Assembly (NCBI RefSeq): GCF_001982635.1 | Contig: NZ_MKFI01000011.1 | Span: 156,373-220,372 of the forward strand | Length of the DNA: 64,000 bases | Source of the DNA: Bradyrhizobium mercantei | GTDB lineage: Bacteria > Pseudomonadota > Alphaproteobacteria > Rhizobiales > Xanthobacteraceae | Direction: 5' to 3' | Shown here: positions 28,524 through 37,271 of the stretch, piece after piece | Layout: each line of letters starts with the position of its first letter | How positions within the stretch are numbered: position 1 is the stretch's first letter | Program-made: the position numbers and the translations under genes | Notes under the pieces: model-generated | The model's input: only the letters and a program-made list of their open reading frames with translations | Database searches by the model: none | What the model was told of the DNA's origin: nothing

Positions 28524-29391
28524 TTTCCACGGCGTCTTTCCGTATCTGGTGTCCCCGGTCGATCCCGCCGGCCATGTCCGGACCGAGGTACTGGGCCGGC
28601 TCTGCGACGATCTGATCGAGGCCGGCGTCCACGGGCTGACGCCGCTCGGCTCGACCGGCGAATTCGCCTATCTCAACAATGCGCAGCGCATGCAGGTGGT
28701 GGCGACCACGATCGAGGCCGCGCAGGGCCGCGTGCCTGTCGTGGCCGGCGTCGCCTCGACCTCGACGGCCGACGCCGTGGCGCAGGCCAAGGCCTATCAG
28801 AAGCGGGGCGCTGCCGGCATTCTCGCGATCCTGGAGGCGTATTTCCCGCTCAGTGATGCGCAGGTGGAATCCTATTTCCGTGCCATCGCCGATGCGGTCG
28901 ACATTCCCGTGGTGATCTATACCAACCCGAATTTCCAGCGCTCCGACCTGACGCTCGACGTCATCGCGCGCCTCGCCGAGCATCCGCGGATCGGCTACAT
29001 CAAGGATGCCTCGACCAACACAGGCCGGCTGCTGTCGATCATGAATCGCTGCGGCGACAGCCTGAAGGTGTTTTCGGCCTCCGCCCATATCCCGGCCGCT
29101 GTCATGCTGATCGGCGGCCATGGCTGGATGGCAGGACCTGCCTGCATCATCCCGCGGCAGAGCGTCGAGCTCTACGATCTCTGCCGTCGCACCCGCTGGG
29201 ATGAGGCGATGGCCCTGCAGCGCAAGCTGTGGCGCATCAACGAGGCGTTCGCCCGCTTCAACCTCGCCGCCTGCATCAAGGCCGGGCTTTCGATCCAGGG
29301 CTACGATGTCGGCGACCCCGTGCCGCCGCAGGCGCCGCTCACGGCCGAGCAGCGCAAGGTGGTCGAGGCCGCGTTGCGGGATCTGGCCTGA
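28516..29391 (+). CDS. DapA/NAL-family aldolase or dehydratase
   Basis: Class I Schiff-base lyase, 291 residues. The lysine is Lys163 (GYIKDAS), the conserved Tyr is Tyr135 (IYTNP) and the carboxylate-binding loop is GSTGE (45-49). Its pairing with an epimerase, rather than with other lysine-pathway genes, points to a sugar-acid or keto-acid lyase instead of dihydrodipicolinate synthase. The start overlaps the epimerase gene by 8 bp, so translation is coupled. The specific substrate is unknown. Confidence 0.87.
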   Translation: MADFHGVFPYLVSPVDPAGHVRTEVLGRLCDDLIEAGVHGLTPLGSTGEFAYLNNAQRMQVVATTIEAAQGRVPVVAGVASTSTADAVAQAKAYQKRGAAGILAILEAYFPLSDAQVESYFRAIADAVDIPVVIYTNPNFQRSDLTLDVIARLAEHPRIGYIKDASTNTGRLLSIMNRCGDSLKVFSASAHIPAAVMLIGGHGWMAGPACIIPRQSVELYDLCRRTRWDEAMALQRKLWRINEAFARFNLAACIKAGLSIQGYDVGDPVPPQAPLTAEQRKVVEAALRDLA

Positions 29392-29489
29392 GCGCGCCGC
29401 CGGCCGCGCGGCAAAATGCCGGGGTAGTCCGCCTTGGCCGCGCCGGAAACCTCTGGTGATCCCCGGCGTTTGTTGCTTGGAGCACACCC

Positions 29490-30578
29490 ATGAACCGGCG
29501 CACCGCCGTTATCGTCGCCGTCATCGCGGCCATTCTGTTGATCGTCGCGGCCGGCAATATACGTCAGGCGCGGTGGAGCGGCTCGCCCGCCCGGGCGGTC
29601 GCGGAGCGCGGCGCGCTGTCGGAGGCCGAAAGGGCCAATGTCGAGATCTTCGAGAAGGTCTCGCCATCGGTCGTGCAGGTGGTGACGCAAACCGCCGCCA
29701 ATCCGCTGAGCGAGGACCAGGAGAGCGGCTCGGCGTCCGGCACCGGCATTGTCTGGGACAATGACGGCCACGTCGTCACCAACAACCACGTGGTGCAGAA
29801 CGCAAGCCAGGTCGCGATCCGCTTTGCTTCCGGCGAAGCGGTGCGTGCCGAGATCGTCGGCACGGCGCCGAACTACGATCTGGCGGTGCTGCGGATCCGC
29901 AGCGCGCGCAAGCTGCCGCCGCCATTGGCGCTCGGCAGCTCGGCCGATCTCAGGGTCGGCCAGTTCGCCTATGCGATCGGCAACCCGTTCGGGCTCGACC
30001 AGTCGATGTCGAGCGGCATCATCAGCGCGCTGAAGCGCAGGCTGCCGACCTCCAGCGGGCGCGAAATCTCCAACGTGATCCAGACCGACACCGCGATCAA
30101 TCCCGGCAATTCCGGCGGCCCATTGCTGGATTCCGCCGGCCGCCTGATCGGCGTGACCACCGCGATCCTGTCGCCGTCGGGGTCGAATGCCGGCATCGGC
30201 TTTGCGATCCCGGTCGATATCGTCAATCGCGTGGTGCCCGAACTGATCCGCAATGGCCGCGTGCCGACGCCGGGGATCGGCATCGTGACCGCGAACGAGG
30301 CGGTCGCCACGCGTATCGGCGCCGAGGGATTGATCATCGTGCGCACCACCCAGGGCTCACCCGCCGAGCGCGCCGGCCTCCGCGGCGTCGATATGTCGAC
30401 CGGCGAGCTTGGCGATGTCATTACCGCCGTCGACGGCAAGCCGGTCCACCGGCTCTCCGACCTGGCCGATCAGCTCGAGCAGATCGGGGTCGGCAAGAAG
30501 GTGCGCCTCACCGTGAATCGCGACGGTTCGGCGCGCGATGTCGAGGTCGCCATCGTCGATATCGGCCGGACGCAATGA
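29490..30578 (+). CDS. Membrane-anchored HtrA/Deg serine protease
   Basis: Periplasmic quality-control protease, 362 residues. A signal anchor covers about residues 5-22. The catalytic triad is complete: His100 (TNNHVV), Asp130 (NYDLAVL) and Ser208 (GNSGGPL). One PDZ domain follows (about 265-355). One PDZ and an N-terminal anchor match DegS-like architecture more than DegP. It stands 98 bp after the lyase gene and may have its own promoter. It serves as an intact contrast to the degenerate HtrA-like protein at 12172. Confidence 0.92.
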   Translation: MNRRTAVIVAVIAAILLIVAAGNIRQARWSGSPARAVAERGALSEAERANVEIFEKVSPSVVQVVTQTAANPLSEDQESGSASGTGIVWDNDGHVVTNNHVVQNASQVAIRFASGEAVRAEIVGTAPNYDLAVLRIRSARKLPPPLALGSSADLRVGQFAYAIGNPFGLDQSMSSGIISALKRRLPTSSGREISNVIQTDTAINPGNSGGPLLDSAGRLIGVTTAILSPSGSNAGIGFAIPVDIVNRVVPELIRNGRVPTPGIGIVTANEAVATRIGAEGLIIVRTTQGSPAERAGLRGVDMSTGELGDVITAVDGKPVHRLSDLADQLEQIGVGKKVRLTVNRDGSARDVEVAIVDIGRTQ

Positions 30579-30723
30579 TCTAGGCATTGACCCAGCCAAG
30601 TGCCATCGGACGGGCTCGCGCACGGCGCAGGCCGGGCGTCCGCGGGCGCGGTTGTCAGGCCGCCAAAATCCGCTAAAACCCCCGCCAAATTCTTGGAAGT
30701 CTTCTTGGAAGTCGAAGGATACA

Positions 30724-33051
30724 ATGATGAACATTCTTCCCGGCAGTATGCGTTTTGGTGCGGGCCAGCCAGTCAAGCGTCTGGAAGACCAGCGGCTGGT
30801 CACCGGGAAGGGGCATTTCATCGACGACAAGCCGCAGGATGGCGCGCTCTGGCTGCACGTGCTGCGCTCGCCGCATGCCCACGCCAACATCAAGTCGATC
30901 GATGCCAAAGCGGCGCTCGAGATGCCCGGCGTCAAGGCGGTCTATACCGGCGCCGACCTCGTCAAGGACGATATCGGCACGCTGCCGACGCTGGCGATCT
31001 TCAAGCGGCCCGACGGCTCGCCGATGACCGTGCCGCCGCGGCGCCTGCTGGCGCATGAGGTGGTGCGTTACGCGGGCGAGGGCGTCGCGGCCGTGGTCGC
31101 GACCTCGCGCGTGCTGGCACAGACCGCGGCGGAGGCGATCGAGATCGATTACGAGGTGCTGCCCTCGGTGGTCGATCCGGTCGAGGCGATCAAGCCCGGT
31201 GCGCCGGCGGTGTGGCCGGAAGCACCCGACAACATCGTCGCCGCGATGAGCTATGGCGACGCCGCCAAGGTCGAGGAAGCCTTTGCCGGCGCCGCGCACA
31301 AGGTGTCGCTCGATCTCGTGAGCCAGCGCCTGGTGCCGTCGGCGATGGAGCCGCGCTCGACCATTGCCGAGATCGAGAAGAAGACCGGCCGGCTCATCCT
31401 CCATGTGCAGTCTCAGACCCCGGGCTCGACCCGCGATCTCCTGGCGGAATCGATCCTGAAGCGGCCAAAGGACAGCGTGCGCGTGCTGGTCGGCGACATC
31501 GGCGGCGGCTTCGGCCAGAAGACCAGCCTCTACCCGGAAGACGGCATCGTCGCCTATGCCGCGACCAAGCTGAACGAGAAGATCCGCTGGCGCGGCGACC
31601 GCACCGACGAGTTCGTCGGCGGCACCCACGGCCGCGACCTGACCTCGACCGGCGAGTTTGCACTCGACGCCAAGGGCCGCGTGCTGGCTTATCGCGTGCG
31701 CTCGATCGGCGGCACCGGCGCCTATTCGTCGGGCACCGCCAACATCATCCCGCTGGTGCTCGGCCCGTTCGTGCAGACCGGCGTCTACGACCTGCCCCTG
31801 GTGCATTTCGAGGTGAAGTCGGTGATGACCCACACCGCGCCGGTCGGCGCCTATCGCGGCGCCGGCAGGCCCGAGGCCGTGTTCATTGTCGAGCGGCTGT
31901 TCGATGCTGCGGCGCGCCAGATCGGCATGGACCCGCGTACCATCCGCAAGGTCAACTACATCAAGCCGGCGCAGCTGCCCTACACCAATGCGGTAGGCCA
32001 GGTGTATGACTCCGGCGCCTTCGCGCACATGCTCGAGCGCGCGTCCGATCTCTCCGACTGGAATGGCTTTGCCGCACGCAAGAAGGCGGCCAAGAAGAAG
32101 GGCCTGCTCTACGGCCGCGGCCTGACGAGCTATATCGAGTGGACCGGCGGCCGCGCCCACACCGAGAATGTCTCGCTGCATGCGACCGCCGAAGGTCGCG
32201 TCGTCCTGCATTCCGGAACCATGGCGATGGGGCAGGGCCTCGCCACCACCTACACCCAGATGATATCAGACACGCTCGGCATCGGCATGGACAAGATCGA
32301 CGTCATCCAGGGCGACACGGATTTGGCCACCGGTTTCGGCAGCGTCGGCTCGCGCTCGCTGTTCGTCGGCGGCACCGCGGTTGCGGTCTCCGGCAACGAC
32401 ATGATCAACAAGGCGCGCGACAAGGCCTCCAACCTGCTCGAAGCCTCCGTCGAGGATATCGAGTATCGTGACGGCTTCCTTACCGTGGTCGGCACCGACA
32501 AGCGCATCAGCCTGTTCGAGATCGCGGCCAAGGAAAAAGGCGCAAAACTCTCGGTCGAGAGCGAGGGTAATGTCGATGGGCCGAGCTGGCCGAACGGCAC
32601 CCATATCTGCGAGGTCGAGATCGATCCCGAGACCGGCGTCACGCGCGTGGTGCGCTACACCACGGTCGACGACGTCGGTGTCGCGGTCAATCCGATGCTG
32701 GTGACGGGACAGGTGCATGGCGGTGTTGTCCAGGGCATCGGCCAGGCGCTGTACGAGAGCGTGGCCTACAGCGAGGAAGGCCAGCTCTTGACCGCGAGCT
32801 ATCAGGATTATTGCATCCCGCGCGCCTCGGACATTCCGCCGATCACGGTGACGCTCGATCCCTCCGCGCCCTGCAAGACCAATCCGCTGGGTGCCAAGGG
32901 CTGCGGCGAGTCCGGCGCGATCGGCGGCCCGCCCTGCATCACCAACGGCGTGATGGATGCGCTGAGCGAGGTCGGCATCACCCAGCTGAATACGCCACTG
33001 ACGCCGGTGAAGATCTGGCAGGCGATAAGGGACGCGAAGGCGGGGGCTTAA
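30724..33051 (+). CDS. Xanthine dehydrogenase/CoxL-family molybdopterin-binding subunit
   Basis: Large catalytic subunit of a molybdenum hydroxylase, 775 residues, start at 30724 after GAAGGA. Domain order is Ald_Xan_dh_C (about 20-130) then MoCoBD. Marks are GGGFGQK, VGAYRGAGRPEA and the catalytic Glu729 in GCGESGAIGG. AYRGAGR is the form found in form-II or general hydroxylases rather than the AYRCSFR of true CO dehydrogenase. The usual 2Fe-2S and FAD subunit genes are missing on both sides, so partners must be encoded elsewhere. Substrate unknown. Confidence 0.9.
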   Translation: MMNILPGSMRFGAGQPVKRLEDQRLVTGKGHFIDDKPQDGALWLHVLRSPHAHANIKSIDAKAALEMPGVKAVYTGADLVKDDIGTLPTLAIFKRPDGSPMTVPPRRLLAHEVVRYAGEGVAAVVATSRVLAQTAAEAIEIDYEVLPSVVDPVEAIKPGAPAVWPEAPDNIVAAMSYGDAAKVEEAFAGAAHKVSLDLVSQRLVPSAMEPRSTIAEIEKKTGRLILHVQSQTPGSTRDLLAESILKRPKDSVRVLVGDIGGGFGQKTSLYPEDGIVAYAATKLNEKIRWRGDRTDEFVGGTHGRDLTSTGEFALDAKGRVLAYRVRSIGGTGAYSSGTANIIPLVLGPFVQTGVYDLPLVHFEVKSVMTHTAPVGAYRGAGRPEAVFIVERLFDAAARQIGMDPRTIRKVNYIKPAQLPYTNAVGQVYDSGAFAHMLERASDLSDWNGFAARKKAAKKKGLLYGRGLTSYIEWTGGRAHTENVSLHATAEGRVVLHSGTMAMGQGLATTYTQMISDTLGIGMDKIDVIQGDTDLATGFGSVGSRSLFVGGTAVAVSGNDMINKARDKASNLLEASVEDIEYRDGFLTVVGTDKRISLFEIAAKEKGAKLSVESEGNVDGPSWPNGTHICEVEIDPETGVTRVVRYTTVDDVGVAVNPMLVTGQVHGGVVQGIGQALYESVAYSEEGQLLTASYQDYCIPRASDIPPITVTLDPSAPCKTNPLGAKGCGESGAIGGPPCITNGVMDALSEVGITQLNTPLTPVKIWQAIRDAKAGA

Positions 33052-33068
33052 GCGCGCGAGTGTCAACA

Positions 33069-33242
33069 CCCTCCCCTGGAGGGGTCGAGACGAGCGAAGC
33101 TCGCTCTTGGGTCGACGCGACTGAAAGGAGCGGCGGGGTGGGGTGAAGGTCTATCCTCGCGAACAGTGCCCGAGTTGAGATTTCACCCCACCCCGTCACG
33201 CATCTAGCGATGCGTGCCGACCCTCCCCCTCGAGGGGAGGGT
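33069..33242. repeat. Palindromic repeat with CCCTCCCC / GGGGAGGG ends
   Basis: ACCCTCCCCTGGAGGGG opens the element and CCCTCCCCCTCGAGGGGAGGG closes it. An inner pair, GGGGTGGGGTGAA and TTCACCCCACCCC, forms a second stem. It fills the gap between two convergent genes and is likely a bidirectional terminator or REP-type element. Confidence 0.75.
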
Positions 33243-33253
33243 AAGGCCGAGGG

Positions 33254-34450
33254 TTACAACCCCAGCACCATCTTCGCGATGATGTCGCGCTGGATCTCCG
33301 ACGATCCGCCGAAGATCGTGTACGCCCGCCCGTTGAGATATTCCGGCACCACCGGCAGCAGTTCTTCCGGGATCGCCGGCTCGTGGTTGAGCCGGTAGAA
33401 CGGCCGCGCCGGCTCGACGGCTAAGCCATCCTGGCCGATCACGTCGACGCCGAGCCGCGTCACCGCCTGGCGGATCTCGCTGACGCGGAGCTTGATCAGC
33501 GACGACACCGCGCCGGGATTCTGCCCGGTCTGCAGCGCCGACAGGACCCTGAGCTCGGTCATCTCGAGCGCATCGATATCGACCTCGACCTCCGACATGC
33601 GGATCGCGATGTCGGGGTCCTCGATGGCGCGGCCGGTGACCTCGGAGCCTGCAAGATCGGTGATCGTCTTGAGCGCCTCGCGCAGTTTTGCGGATGCGAT
33701 GCCGGAGCCGCGCTCGAACTCGAGCAGATACTTGCCGTAGGTCCAGCCCTTGCCTTCCTCGCCGACGCGATTGGCGACGGGTACGCGGACGTCGTCGAAG
33801 AACACCTGATTGACTTCATGATCGCCACCAATCGTCAGAATTGGCCTTGTCGTGATGCCCGGCGTCTTCATGTCGATGAGAATAAAACTGATGCCGTCCT
33901 GCTGCCGCTCGCCGTCGCTGGTGCGCACCAGCGCGAACATGCGGTTGGCGTGATGCGCATGCGTGGTCCAGATCTTGGTGCCGTTGATGATGTAATCGTC
34001 GCCGTCGCGTACCGCGCGCGTCTTCAGCGACGACAAATCGGAGCCGGAGCCCGGCTCGGAATAGCCCTGGCACCAGTAATCCTCGCCGGACAGAATCCGC
34101 GGCAGATAGAAATTCTTCTGCTCGGGCGAACCGAAGCCGATGATGACGGGGCCAACCATCTTGACGCCCATCACATTGACATTGGGCACGCCGGCGCGGG
34201 CGCATTCGGCCTCGAAGATCCAGCGCTGCGCCGGCGTCCAGTCCGGCCCGCCATGTTCGACCGGCCAGCCCGGCGCGCCCCAGCCCTTCCGGTGTAGCGC
34301 GCGCTGCCAGGCCATGCCGATATCGGGATCGGAGAACACCGACGGCGTCAGCGCGGTGGCGCGCTTCATCTCCGGCGTCAGGCTCTCGGCGATATAGTCG
34401 CGGACTTCCTGTTCGAAGGCGCGTTCCTCGGCACTGAAGGTGAGATCCAT
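33254..34450 (-). CDS. Acyl-CoA dehydrogenase, subunit 1 of a pair
   Basis: FAD flavoprotein of 398 residues that would introduce an alpha-beta double bond in an acyl-CoA and pass electrons to ETF. Marks are the N-terminal EERAFEQEVRDYI, GYSEPGSGSDLSSLKTRA and WTTHAHHANRMF. The C-terminal GGSSEIQRDIIAKMVLGL end is typical of the catalytic type. The next gene upstream is a second, divergent acyl-CoA dehydrogenase, 12 bp away. Tandem pairs like this form heteromers in steroid and cyclic acid catabolism of actinobacteria and other bacteria, so a heteromeric enzyme is plausible. Confidence 0.9.
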   Translation of the reverse strand: MDLTFSAEERAFEQEVRDYIAESLTPEMKRATALTPSVFSDPDIGMAWQRALHRKGWGAPGWPVEHGGPDWTPAQRWIFEAECARAGVPNVNVMGVKMVGPVIIGFGSPEQKNFYLPRILSGEDYWCQGYSEPGSGSDLSSLKTRAVRDGDDYIINGTKIWTTHAHHANRMFALVRTSDGERQQDGISFILIDMKTPGITTRPILTIGGDHEVNQVFFDDVRVPVANRVGEEGKGWTYGKYLLEFERGSGIASAKLREALKTITDLAGSEVTGRAIEDPDIAIRMSEVEVDIDALEMTELRVLSALQTGQNPGAVSSLIKLRVSEIRQAVTRLGVDVIGQDGLAVEPARPFYRLNHEPAIPEELLPVVPEYLNGRAYTIFGGSSEIQRDIIAKMVLGL

Positions 34451-34462
34451 GTGCGCTCTCCG

Positions 34463-35608
34463 TTATGCGTGGACGCGGCCGCTGAGCGCGGCGTGGCGGC
34501 GATAATGATGGGCGCTGCCGCCGAACAGCGTGTCGAAGGCGAGCAGCCGCTTGAAATAGGCGCCGATGTCGAGCTCCTCGGTGACGCCCATGGCGCCGTG
34601 CAGCTGAACCGCCTGCTCGGCGACGAAGCGCGCGCATTTGCCGATCTTCGCCTTGGCGCCGGACGCGGCACGGCCGCGCGCCACCGGCTCGGCATTGGCC
34701 ATCAGCGCGGCGCGTAGCGCCATCGAGCGCGCCTCGTCGACCTGCATCGCGACGTCGGCGAGGCGATGGCGGATCACCTGGTTGGCCGACAGCGGCCGGC
34801 CGAATTGTTTCCGAATTTTGGTGTATTCGAGCGTGGTGTCGAGCAGCGTCTGCATGATGCCGACCGCCTCCGCGCCAAGCGCGGCCATCGCACGATCGAC
34901 CACGGTTTCGATCGCGGGCAGCGCGTCGCTGCCGTCGCCGAGCAACGCATTGGCAGGCAATTGCACATCCCTAAGATCGAGATTGCAGCCGCGCCCGCCG
35001 CCGAGCCGCGCAAAGTCGCGCAGAGTGACGCCGGGCGTTCCCGCCGGCACCAGGAACAAGGCAAGCTTGCCGGATGCGCCATTGGCGTTGGCGACGCGGG
35101 CCGAGACGATGATCTGATCGGCCGCCGCGCCGTCGAGCACGGCGATCTTGCTGCCGTTCAGCCGCCAGCCGTCGGTGGTTTTCGCTGCTGTCGTGTCGAC
35201 ATGAGTGAGGTCGAAGCGCGCGGCACGCTCCGAATGCGCGAAAGCGAGCGTGAGCCCACCCTCGGCGATCCTGGGCAGGATCGCCTGCTTCTGCGCCTCC
35301 GTGCCGCGTTCGGCGATCAGCGCGGCGCCGATTACCACCGTGGAGAGGAACGGCTCCGACACGAGGCCACGGCCGAACGCTTCCATCAACAGTCCGATCT
35401 CGATCGCGCCGCCGCCGAGCCCGCCATGGGCTTCGCTGATCGGCAGCGCCAGCCAGCCGAGCTCGGCGAACTGTTTCCAGATCGCGGGCGAATAGCCCAG
35501 CGGATCGTTCGCAGCTTTCTTGCGATGATCTGATGTGAAGGTTTCCGCCACGAAGCGGTCGGCACTTTCGCGCAGCAGGCGCTGCTCGTCGCTCAGGGTG
35601 AGGTCCAT
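34463..35608 (-). CDS. Acyl-CoA dehydrogenase, subunit 2 of a pair
   Basis: 381 residues, starting MDLTLSDEQRLLRES at 35608. It has the usual N-terminal helices, mid beta-domain (LRDFARLGGGRGCNL) and C-terminal helices, but is only distantly like its neighbour. Motifs around the flavin (AFAHSERAARFDLTHV) differ from the canonical E(P)GSGSD seen in the partner gene, so it may be the less active half of a heteromer. The start lies 8 bp from the crotonase gene stop. The three genes form one operon read leftwards. Confidence 0.88.
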   Translation of the reverse strand: MDLTLSDEQRLLRESADRFVAETFTSDHRKKAANDPLGYSPAIWKQFAELGWLALPISEAHGGLGGGAIEIGLLMEAFGRGLVSEPFLSTVVIGAALIAERGTEAQKQAILPRIAEGGLTLAFAHSERAARFDLTHVDTTAAKTTDGWRLNGSKIAVLDGAAADQIIVSARVANANGASGKLALFLVPAGTPGVTLRDFARLGGGRGCNLDLRDVQLPANALLGDGSDALPAIETVVDRAMAALGAEAVGIMQTLLDTTLEYTKIRKQFGRPLSANQVIRHRLADVAMQVDEARSMALRAALMANAEPVARGRAASGAKAKIGKCARFVAEQAVQLHGAMGVTEELDIGAYFKRLLAFDTLFGGSAHHYRRHAALSGRVHA

Positions 35609-35616
35609 CTGGCTTT

Positions 35617-36471
35617 CTACACGTTGGCGGTTTTCTTGACGGAGGGATGCAGACCGGCGGGATCCACCACCATTCCGAATTCCTGGAGATTGTGGGCGTG
35701 GCAAAGCTGATGCAACGCGAAGGCCTGATCGATCGCCGCAGGCTGCCCCATGATGTCGATCGAGCGGTTCACCGCCTCTTTGGACAGCTTCAGTGCAAAG
35801 GCGGGCTTGGCGGCGATCCGCCGCGCCAGCGCCAGTGTGAAGGAGGAGAGGTCGCCGCGCGGCACCACGTGATTGACCATGCCGAGACGATGCGCCTCGT
35901 CGGCGTTCCAGACGTCGGCGGTGAACAGCATCTCCTTGGCCTTGCGCGCGCCGAGCTCCCAGGGATGCACGAACCACTCGACGCCGCAGACCCCCATCGT
36001 CACGACGGGGTCACAGAACTCGGCGTCGTGACTGGCGACAATCAGATCGCACGCCCACGCCAGCATCAGCCCGCCGGCGATACACTTGCCGTGCACCTCG
36101 GCGATCGTCGGTTTTGCCAAATTGCGCCAGCGCCGTGTGATCTGCAGGTAGATCTCCTGCTCGCGCGCGAAGCGGCCGTGCGCATTGGGCTCGGCGAAGC
36201 CGCCCCAATTTCCGACTGGCGGGAAATCGACACCGGCTTCGTTCTTGCCGGCCGGCCGCAGATCGTGACCGGCCGAGAAATGCGGGCCGTTGCCGGCGAG
36301 GATGATGACCTTGATTACGTCGTCCTGCACCGCCCGGTCGAAGGCAGCGTTGAGGTCGTAGGTCATCTGCAGGTTTTGGGCGTTGCGCGCCTCGGGGCGG
36401 TTCATCACGATCCGCGCGATCGCAGGATCGGGCCGCTCGACAACAATCGTCTCGAATTGTTCAGACGCCAA
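35617..36471 (-). CDS. Crotonase-family protein lacking both hydratase glutamates
   Basis: 284 residues of crotonase fold. The start is a TTG at 36471, chosen because GGGAGG stands at good spacing and no ATG is near. The oxyanion elements are kept (FSAGHDL, 66-71; IAGG, 131-134). When aligned with enoyl-CoA hydratase, the two catalytic glutamates fall at Met136 and Val156 (DPVV), so simple hydration is unlikely. It would more likely do a hydrolase, lyase or ring-opening step. First gene of an operon with two acyl-CoA dehydrogenases. Confidence 0.85.
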   Translation of the reverse strand: MASEQFETIVVERPDPAIARIVMNRPEARNAQNLQMTYDLNAAFDRAVQDDVIKVIILAGNGPHFSAGHDLRPAGKNEAGVDFPPVGNWGGFAEPNAHGRFAREQEIYLQITRRWRNLAKPTIAEVHGKCIAGGLMLAWACDLIVASHDAEFCDPVVTMGVCGVEWFVHPWELGARKAKEMLFTADVWNADEAHRLGMVNHVVPRGDLSSFTLALARRIAAKPAFALKLSKEAVNRSIDIMGQPAAIDQAFALHQLCHAHNLQEFGMVVDPAGLHPSVKKTANV

Positions 36472-36629
36472 TGGATCCTCCCTGGATCAATTTTTCCGCC
36501 ATGATGAACGGCGCGGGGAGGGATAGGCAAGCGCGATCATCCGCAAAACAGCCCGCGAAATCCGCCGCACGGGATTATCAGGCGAAAATCTGTTACCGTG
36601 TCCGAGAATCCACCGGGAGGACCATCTTC

Positions 36630-37250
36630 ATGCGCAAGCTTTGGACCGTGCTGGCAGCGCTGGCGACCTTGAGCCTGACCAACTGCGGCTACAACGCGAT
36701 CCAGACCAATGACGAGCAGGTCAAGTCGAGCTGGTCGGAGGTGGTGAACCAGTACCAGCGGCGCGCCGATCTGGTGCCGAACCTGGTCAACTCGGTGAAG
36801 GGCTTTGCGCAGCAGGAGAAGGACGTGCTGCTCGGCGTCACCAACGCGCGCGCCAAGGTCGGCAGCATCCAGGCGACACCCGAGGTGCTCAACGATCCCG
36901 CCGCGTTCCAGAAGTTCACGCAGGCGCAGGGTGAATTGACCAGTGCGCTGTCGCGGCTCTTGGTCGTCACCGAAAATTATCCGCAGCTGAAATCGGATGC
37001 GCTGTTCCGCGATCTGATGGCGCAGCTCGAAGGCACCGAGAACCGCATCACGGTGGCGCGCAACCGCTACATCAAGGCAGTGCAGGAGTATAACGTCGGC
37101 ATCCGCACCTTCCCGAACAATCTGACCGCGATGGTGTTCGGCTACAAGGACAAGCCGAACTTCTCGGTCGAGAACGAGAAGGAGATTTCGACCGCGCCGA
37201 AGGTCGATTTCAATCCGGCCCCGGCCCCGTCGCCCGCGCCGTCGAAATAG
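36630..37250 (+). CDS. lemA: LemA family lipoprotein-like protein
   Basis: 206 residues, start at 36630 after GGGAGG. A hydrophobic N-terminus ends LTNC at residue 19, an atypical lipobox with Asn before Cys. The LemA core is clear: RRADLVPNLVNSVKGFA, TNARAKVG, ENYPQLKSD and ENRITVARNRYI. A Pro/Ala-rich tail closes the protein. LemA proteins are membrane-attached helical bundles of unclear role, very often encoded next to TPM-domain proteins, as here. Confidence 0.92.
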   Translation: MRKLWTVLAALATLSLTNCGYNAIQTNDEQVKSSWSEVVNQYQRRADLVPNLVNSVKGFAQQEKDVLLGVTNARAKVGSIQATPEVLNDPAAFQKFTQAQGELTSALSRLLVVTENYPQLKSDALFRDLMAQLEGTENRITVARNRYIKAVQEYNVGIRTFPNNLTAMVFGYKDKPNFSVENEKEISTAPKVDFNPAPAPSPAPSK

Positions 37251-37271
37251 CGCCGGCAGGCGCTCGTCGCG

